Shown here: positions 6,929 through 10,083 of the stretch, piece by piece
Numbering within the stretch: position 1 is the first letter of the stretch
How the letters are laid out: the number at the start of each line of letters is the position of its first letter
Assembly: GCA_023423895.1 (NCBI GenBank)
Contig: JAFAER010000125.1
Location: 1 to 10,083, forward strand
Direction of reading: 5' to 3'
Source: Pseudomonadota bacterium
Lineage (GTDB): Bacteria; Myxococcota_A; Polyangia; Polyangiales; Polyangiaceae
DNA: 10,083 bases
Notes under the pieces: model-generated
What the model was told of the DNA's origin: nothing
What the model saw: only the letters and a program-made list of their open reading frames with translations
The model's database searches: none
Program-made: the position numbers and the translations under genes

Positions 6929-7028
6929 ATATGGCCAGCCGGGCACGTCTCCGTCGCGCCCCCCTGAAGATTTACGACAGGGCTACACGCGATCCATGCC
7001 CGCGTAAACGGATGGGAAAAAGCCTCAA

Positions 7029-7041
7029 CGGACAATGTCCG
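7029..7041. promoter_or_regulatory. Candidate operator: 13-nt palindrome
   Basis: CGGACA-A-TGTCCG, perfect 6+6 arms around one base, about 110 nt upstream of the sigma-operon start. It could bind a dimeric repressor. Palindromes of this size also occur by chance a few times per 10 kb, so the location is the main support. Confidence 0.3.
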
Positions 7042-7099
7042 ACTCCCACGCCGTTGCCTCCGAAACAACTCGAAAACCGGTGGCTGGAGCCCCTACGCG

Positions 7100-7119
7100 C
7101 GTGGGCATTCGCCCCCACG
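7100..7119. repeat. GC-rich inverted repeat/hairpin in the divergent intergenic region
   Basis: CGTGGG and CCCACG arms (6 bp) around an 8-nt loop. There is no T-run on either side, so a terminator is unlikely. It could be a protein site or a leader hairpin of either operon. Confidence 0.35.
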
Positions 7120-7380
7120 GGCAACGAGGATCCAGGATTGGGACGAACCCTGCTCAATTCGTGCATCGAGCGTCCCTTCCATCGCGGCAGCTCGAGGCGG
7201 GTCACCCTGGACGAGCGCGCATCGCGGGGACTGGTCAGTCATTTGAGCAGCATGCCCAAGTCGCGCGGGCGGATCGGCCCTGAGCCGCCTTGGTGATGCA
7301 TGGTCGATCCAGCGCGAGGCTGCGATAGCATTTCTGTTGGAGTTCCGAGTTGTCCGGAGCTTGGCGTCATCCGTGCTTCC

Positions 7381-7386
7381 AAGAGG
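7381..7386 (+). promoter_or_regulatory. Shine-Dalgarno site for the duplicated CXnCH lipoprotein
   Basis: AAGAGG lies 5 nt before ATG 7392 and favours this start over an upstream in-frame start at 7350, which would put 14 extra residues before the signal peptide. Confidence 0.6.
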
Positions 7387-7391
7387 TGATC

Positions 7392-8600
7392 ATGACCGGC
7401 TTGCATGGTCGAGTGCTGACCTTCGGAGTCGCTCTGGCGGTCGCGTCGGCGCTCAGCGCTGGGTGCGATGAGGACCCCGCCGGGTCGCTCCGCCGCCCGC
7501 GCGCGGGCTCCAGCGGAGCGAGCAGCGGTTCGGGAGATCCGAACGATCCGAACGATCCCAACAATCCGAATCGGCTCCCGTTCGAGGAGACCGCGTTCCG
7601 CGAGGTCGAGGCGGATCTGCAGAAGAACTGCGGAAAGAGCTGCCACGACACCGGCCAATACGTTCCGCCCGCGCCGACGTTCCTCGCGGGACCTGACGTC
7701 TACAAGTCGATCAAAGCGCATCCGGGCATCGTCGTTCGCGACGTCTACGCGAGCGCGCTCCTGACGAAGGGGCCGCACGCCGGTCCCGCGATCAGCACCG
7801 ATCCGGAGTTCGAGAAGAAGGTCGTTGCGTGGCTCGAGGCCGAAGCGATCGCGATCCGGAGCCAGGCGCTCCCGACGACGCCGCCGACGACCCTCGTCGC
7901 AGGCCCGAACGACATCGACCTCAGCCCGGCGTGTGTCGGCGGGCTCACGGGCGTTCACCTCAAGTTCGACGCGGCACTCGTCGGCTCGATGTTGTCGCTG
8001 ACGAAGCTCACGCTCGTCGCGCCCGCGGGTAAGGACGTGCACGTCCTCCAGCCGCGCTTCGTGCGCGTGCTGGCAACCCCGAAGGAAGACGGCTCGACGG
8101 ATGTCCCCGACCCGGCGGACAGCTTCTCCAACTCCGATCAGACCATCGCGGGCGGCACCGAAGCGCCGCTTGCGCCGGGCTCCGTGCTCTTCTCGGCGGA
8201 GAGCTGGCGCCCGTTCGACCTCGCAAACGACAAGATCCGCATCGAGGTCACCAAGCTCGAGCCCGGCACGGTCTCCGTCATCGCCGACGCAGCCACGTGC
8301 AAGAACGTCCAGGGATTCGCGCAGAACGTCCTGCCGTCGATGCGCGGCCAGGCCGGGGGCTTCAACCTCAATTGCGCGAACGGCAACTGTCACGGCAACG
8401 CCGCGATCGGCAACATGAACCTCGCCGGCAACGACAACGGCCTCATTTGCCAGCAGGTGCTCAGCAAGTTGAATCAGGCCAACATCGGCCAGAGCCTGAT
8501 CGTGACGAAGCCGACGGGCGGCAACCACGGCGGCGGCCAGGTCACGAATGTCGACGGCTGGCGGAATCTGTTCGTGAACAACGCCGCGGTATTTTTCTGA
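7392..8600 (+). CDS. Lipoprotein with two cytochrome-c-like CXnCH units
   Basis: Predicted 402-residue lipoprotein. The signal peptide ends in lipobox LSAGC (Cys25); Asp follows at +2. A linker with DPN repeats runs to about residue 65. Unit 1 has CGKSCH (Cys80, Cys84, His85) and ends in LLTKGPHAG with His129. A beta-rich, strand-dominated middle (about 170-310) follows. Unit 2 has CANGNCH (Cys328, Cys333, His334) and ends in IVTKPTGGNHGG with His379. Both units therefore share CXnCH followed by a TK-P/G-His motif 44-45 residues on. CX3CH and CX4CH are not the standard CXXCH but are known or suspected heme-c variants; such lipoproteins are common in myxobacteria. Heme binding with His as second ligand is inferred. 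The gene leads a run of lipoproteins and is transcribed away from the sigma operon. The protein should sit at the envelope and may carry electrons or bind metal. Confidence 0.92.
   Translation: MTGLHGRVLTFGVALAVASALSAGCDEDPAGSLRRPRAGSSGASSGSGDPNDPNDPNNPNRLPFEETAFREVEADLQKNCGKSCHDTGQYVPPAPTFLAGPDVYKSIKAHPGIVVRDVYASALLTKGPHAGPAISTDPEFEKKVVAWLEAEAIAIRSQALPTTPPTTLVAGPNDIDLSPACVGGLTGVHLKFDAALVGSMLSLTKLTLVAPAGKDVHVLQPRFVRVLATPKEDGSTDVPDPADSFSNSDQTIAGGTEAPLAPGSVLFSAESWRPFDLANDKIRIEVTKLEPGTVSVIADAATCKNVQGFAQNVLPSMRGQAGGFNLNCANGNCHGNAAIGNMNLAGNDNGLICQQVLSKLNQANIGQSLIVTKPTGGNHGGGQVTNVDGWRNLFVNNAAVFF
7536..7571 (+). repeat. 9-nt tandem repeat coding DPN linker
   Basis: Four 9-nt units (gatccgaac and close variants) coding DPN-DPN-DPN-NPN after the lipid anchor. 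It is likely a flexible spacer between membrane and domain, and its length may vary among strains. Confidence 0.75.
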
Positions 8601-8605
8601 TGCGA

Positions 8606-8640
8606 GACGAGTGCTCCGCCAACGGTAGAGCTGGCTCGTC
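8606..8640 (+). terminator. Hairpin in the intergenic gap; possible attenuator or partial terminator
   Basis: Outer arms GACGAG (8606-8611) and CTCGTC (8635-8640) and inner arms GCTC (8613-8616) and GAGC (8628-8631) give 10 bp with a small internal loop, just 5 nt after the stop of the first lipoprotein gene. No T-run follows, so it is not a classical intrinsic terminator. It may protect the upstream message or set the ratio of the two gene products. Confidence 0.35.
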
Positions 8641-8684
8641 GATTGCTACCAAACGGGATTGTAATGAAGAAAGGTAAGGGCACG

Positions 8685-9947
8685 ATGCGACTCTCCCTGC
8701 GGGCTTCCCACTCCGCGTGGACCCTTGCTGCGCTCATCGCAGTCACCGCGTCCCTCCAGGCCTGCGCCTCGGAAGATGATCCGAATGGTGGGCGCGACGG
8801 GACGAATGGCGAGAACACGCCTGGCAGCTCCGGCGACCCGAACCAACAGACGCCGAGCACGCCGGAAGAGGAGATTCGCAAGATCCTCGACCAGCGGAAG
8901 ACCGACTACGGCGAGGCGCTCCGCACGGCCAGCCTGAAGCTCGCCGATCGGCTCCCGACGATGGAGCAGATCAAGCGCATCGAGAACGCGTCCGACGACA
9001 ACGCGAAGAAGGTCGCGTACGAGGCGATGATCGACGAGATGATCGCCGCGCCCGAGTTCGCGCGCGTCATGATCAAGTTCTGGAAGGACACCTTCCGCCT
9101 CGGCCAGGTCGGCAACATCCAGGACAACGTCAACCGAGACGGCGCGCCGACCTTCGCCGCGCAGGTCACGGTCGAGGGCCGCGCGTACACCGAGCTCTTC
9201 ACGGCGACCGAGAACACGTGCCCGACGTTCGACGGAGACGCGAACACGTTCGCCCCGGCGAACTGCAGCGCGCCCGACAACGCGGTGCAGGGAACGACCG
9301 TCGGCGTCCTCACCGACCCGGGGCTCCAGGCGCAGTACTACGCGAGCATGGCCTTCCGCCGCGTTCGCTTCGTCCAGGAGACGTTCGTCTGCAACAAGTT
9401 CCCTGCCGAGTTCGCCGCGTCGCCGGTCCCGATGGGCGCGGGCACGTACACGGGCAACATGCCGTTCAAGAGCATCACCGGCAAAGAGAACAAGGACGAC
9501 GCCCGCATCGACTTCCACGACACGAAGGCGGTCATCTGCGCCAACTGCCACGCGAACCTGAACCACGTCGCACCGCTCTTCCTCAACTGGGACGACCGCG
9601 GCGCACTGCGTGACGGTCCGCAGGTCAAGGTGCCGATCCCCGGCGAGCCGAACGCGCGGCGCATCGACTTCCTCCCCGACGGCGAAGGACTCGCCTGGCG
9701 CGCAAACAAGCCGCTCACCGACATGACCTCGCTCGGCGCGGCGCTCGCAAGTGATCCCGACGTGCCGGTCTGCGCGGTCAACCGCGTGTGGAACTACGCG
9801 ATGTCGCGCGGCGACATCGTGAACGACCTCGCGTCCGTGCCTCCGGCGGTCACGAAGCCCTACGTCGATCGCTTCGCAGCGAGCGGCATGAAGCTCAAGG
9901 AAACCATCCGCGACGTCTTCAAGAGCGAAGACTTCACGAAGTTCTGA
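8685..9947 (+). CDS. Lipoprotein of the DUF1549/DUF1588/DUF1585-like cytochrome-associated group
   Basis: Predicted 420-residue lipoprotein with signal peptide ending SLQAC (Cys27) and a disordered Asn/Gly/Pro/Glu linker to about residue 62. Residues 72-140 (LKLADRLPTMEQIKRIE then MIDEMIAAPEFARVMIKFWK) look like the helical DUF1549-type unit. Residues 205-240 (LTDPGLQAQYYASMAFRRVR then FVQETFVCNKFP) and CANCHANLNHVAPLFLNWDD (Cys285, Cys288, His289) resemble DUF1588. Residues 345-420 (LGAALASDPDVPVCAVNRVW and GMKLKETIRDVFKSEDF) resemble DUF1585. These families are linked to planctomycete-type cytochromes and also occur in myxobacteria; their biochemical role is not established. A single CXXCH suggests one heme c. 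Start 8685 is preceded by AAGGTAAGGG; ATG 8664 (also with a signal peptide) and TTG 8643 are alternatives. The gene lies 84 nt after the CXnCH lipoprotein and 21 nt before another lipoprotein gene. Confidence 0.9.
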   Translation: MRLSLRASHSAWTLAALIAVTASLQACASEDDPNGGRDGTNGENTPGSSGDPNQQTPSTPEEEIRKILDQRKTDYGEALRTASLKLADRLPTMEQIKRIENASDDNAKKVAYEAMIDEMIAAPEFARVMIKFWKDTFRLGQVGNIQDNVNRDGAPTFAAQVTVEGRAYTELFTATENTCPTFDGDANTFAPANCSAPDNAVQGTTVGVLTDPGLQAQYYASMAFRRVRFVQETFVCNKFPAEFAASPVPMGAGTYTGNMPFKSITGKENKDDARIDFHDTKAVICANCHANLNHVAPLFLNWDDRGALRDGPQVKVPIPGEPNARRIDFLPDGEGLAWRANKPLTDMTSLGAALASDPDVPVCAVNRVWNYAMSRGDIVNDLASVPPAVTKPYVDRFAASGMKLKETIRDVFKSEDFTKF

Positions 9948-9968
9948 CAGGAAGGAATGGCAACTACC

Positions 9969-10083
9969 ATGAAGCGTTCACTCCTCATCCTGATCAGCCT
10001 CTCCGCTCTGGCGCTCAGCGCGTGTGAAGGGACCCAGGACAGCCTCACCAACGGCGGCACCGGCGGCGGCCGGGGCCCAGCGC
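9969..10083 (+). CDS. Lipoprotein, 3' end outside window
   Basis: Only 38 residues are visible. MKRSLLILISLSALALSAC is a clear lipoprotein signal peptide with lipobox ALSAC, followed by EGTQD and a Gly-rich linker. ATG 9957 in the same frame would add four residues; it sits directly on the GGAAGGA ribosome site, so 9969 is a slightly better fit. It starts 21 nt after the previous gene and probably belongs to the same operon. The family cannot be told. By analogy to neighbours it may be another cytochrome-associated lipoprotein. Confidence 0.72.
   Translation, partial: MKRSLLILISLSALALSACEGTQDSLTNGGTGGGRGPA

Larger units (their letters stand above)
6920..7391. promoter_or_regulatory. Divergent intergenic region between the sigma operon and the lipoprotein operon
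   Basis: About 470 bases with no convincing gene; the frames open here have no protein-like composition. It must hold the promoters of both divergent operons. I could not fix a -35/-10 pair for either. It contains a 13-nt perfect palindrome (7029-7041), a hexamer inverted repeat TTTACG/CGTAAA (6971-6976 and 7003-7008) nearest the sigma operon, and a GC hairpin (7100-7119). Local AT content is higher than in the genes. Confidence 0.6.

Noticed and set aside
7269..7290. GGCGG/CCGCC pairing as a terminator
   Set aside because: Five-bp stem with a long loop, no T-run and no gene ending just before it.
6931..7296. Small + strand open frames in the divergent intergenic region
   Set aside because: No SD, no recognisable motif and unlike composition; treated as non-coding.
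7239..8528. 429-codon minus-strand open frame across the CXnCH lipoprotein gene
   Set aside because: Arg/Asp/Val-rich shadow composition without motifs; the + strand has a signal peptide, SD and conserved motifs.

Overview
This is a GC-rich window of about 10 kb. Codon use, the abundance of lipoproteins with Asn/Pro/Gly linkers, a CpaF/TadA ATPase surrounded by FHA-like and TPR proteins, and CX3CH/CX4CH lipoproteins all fit a member of the Myxococcota, most likely a Polyangiales-type soil myxobacterium. This is inferred from gene content only; no rRNA or marker gene is present. Coding density is high. The only sizeable non-coding stretch is a divergent intergenic region near 6920-7391. No tRNA, rRNA, CRISPR array, insertion sequence or attachment site was recognised. 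Region 1 (+ strand, 1-4553) is a four-gene run. It holds the 3' end of an FHA-like/TM protein, a TPR lipoprotein, a CpaF/TadA-type secretion ATPase, and a long second FHA-like/TM protein with a Met-Pro-Gly-rich linker and a C-terminal TPR. Genes 1-2 and 2-3 overlap, and gene 4 follows gene 3 by 54 nt. The topology suggests cytoplasmic FHA-like heads and periplasmic helical tails, so the set probably forms an accessory or control part of a Tad/type IVc pilus or type II-like secretion machine. Region 2 (- strand, 6919-4570) is a tightly coupled three-gene operon: a probable beta-barrel envelope protein, an ECF-type sigma factor, and a single-pass membrane protein that is the likely anti-sigma factor. 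Both junctions are 4-nt start/stop overlaps. It ends 16 nt from region 1 in tail-to-tail orientation. Region 3 (+ strand, 7392-10083) starts a row of lipoproteins. The first has two diverged cytochrome-c-like units (CX3CH and CX4CH) flanking a beta-rich middle. The second is a composite related to the DUF1549/DUF1588/DUF1585 planctomycete-type cytochrome-associated families, with one canonical CXXCH. The third is only begun at the window edge. These probably act together at the envelope in a redox or secreted-protein function that is not yet characterised. The most interesting items are the conserved spacing in the duplicated CXnCH...H units, the pair of FHA-like/TM proteins bracketing a short CpaF, the repeated acidic-Thr-Arg motifs in the long FHA-like protein, and the beta-barrel/ECF/anti-sigma operon whose first product lacks a visible signal peptide.
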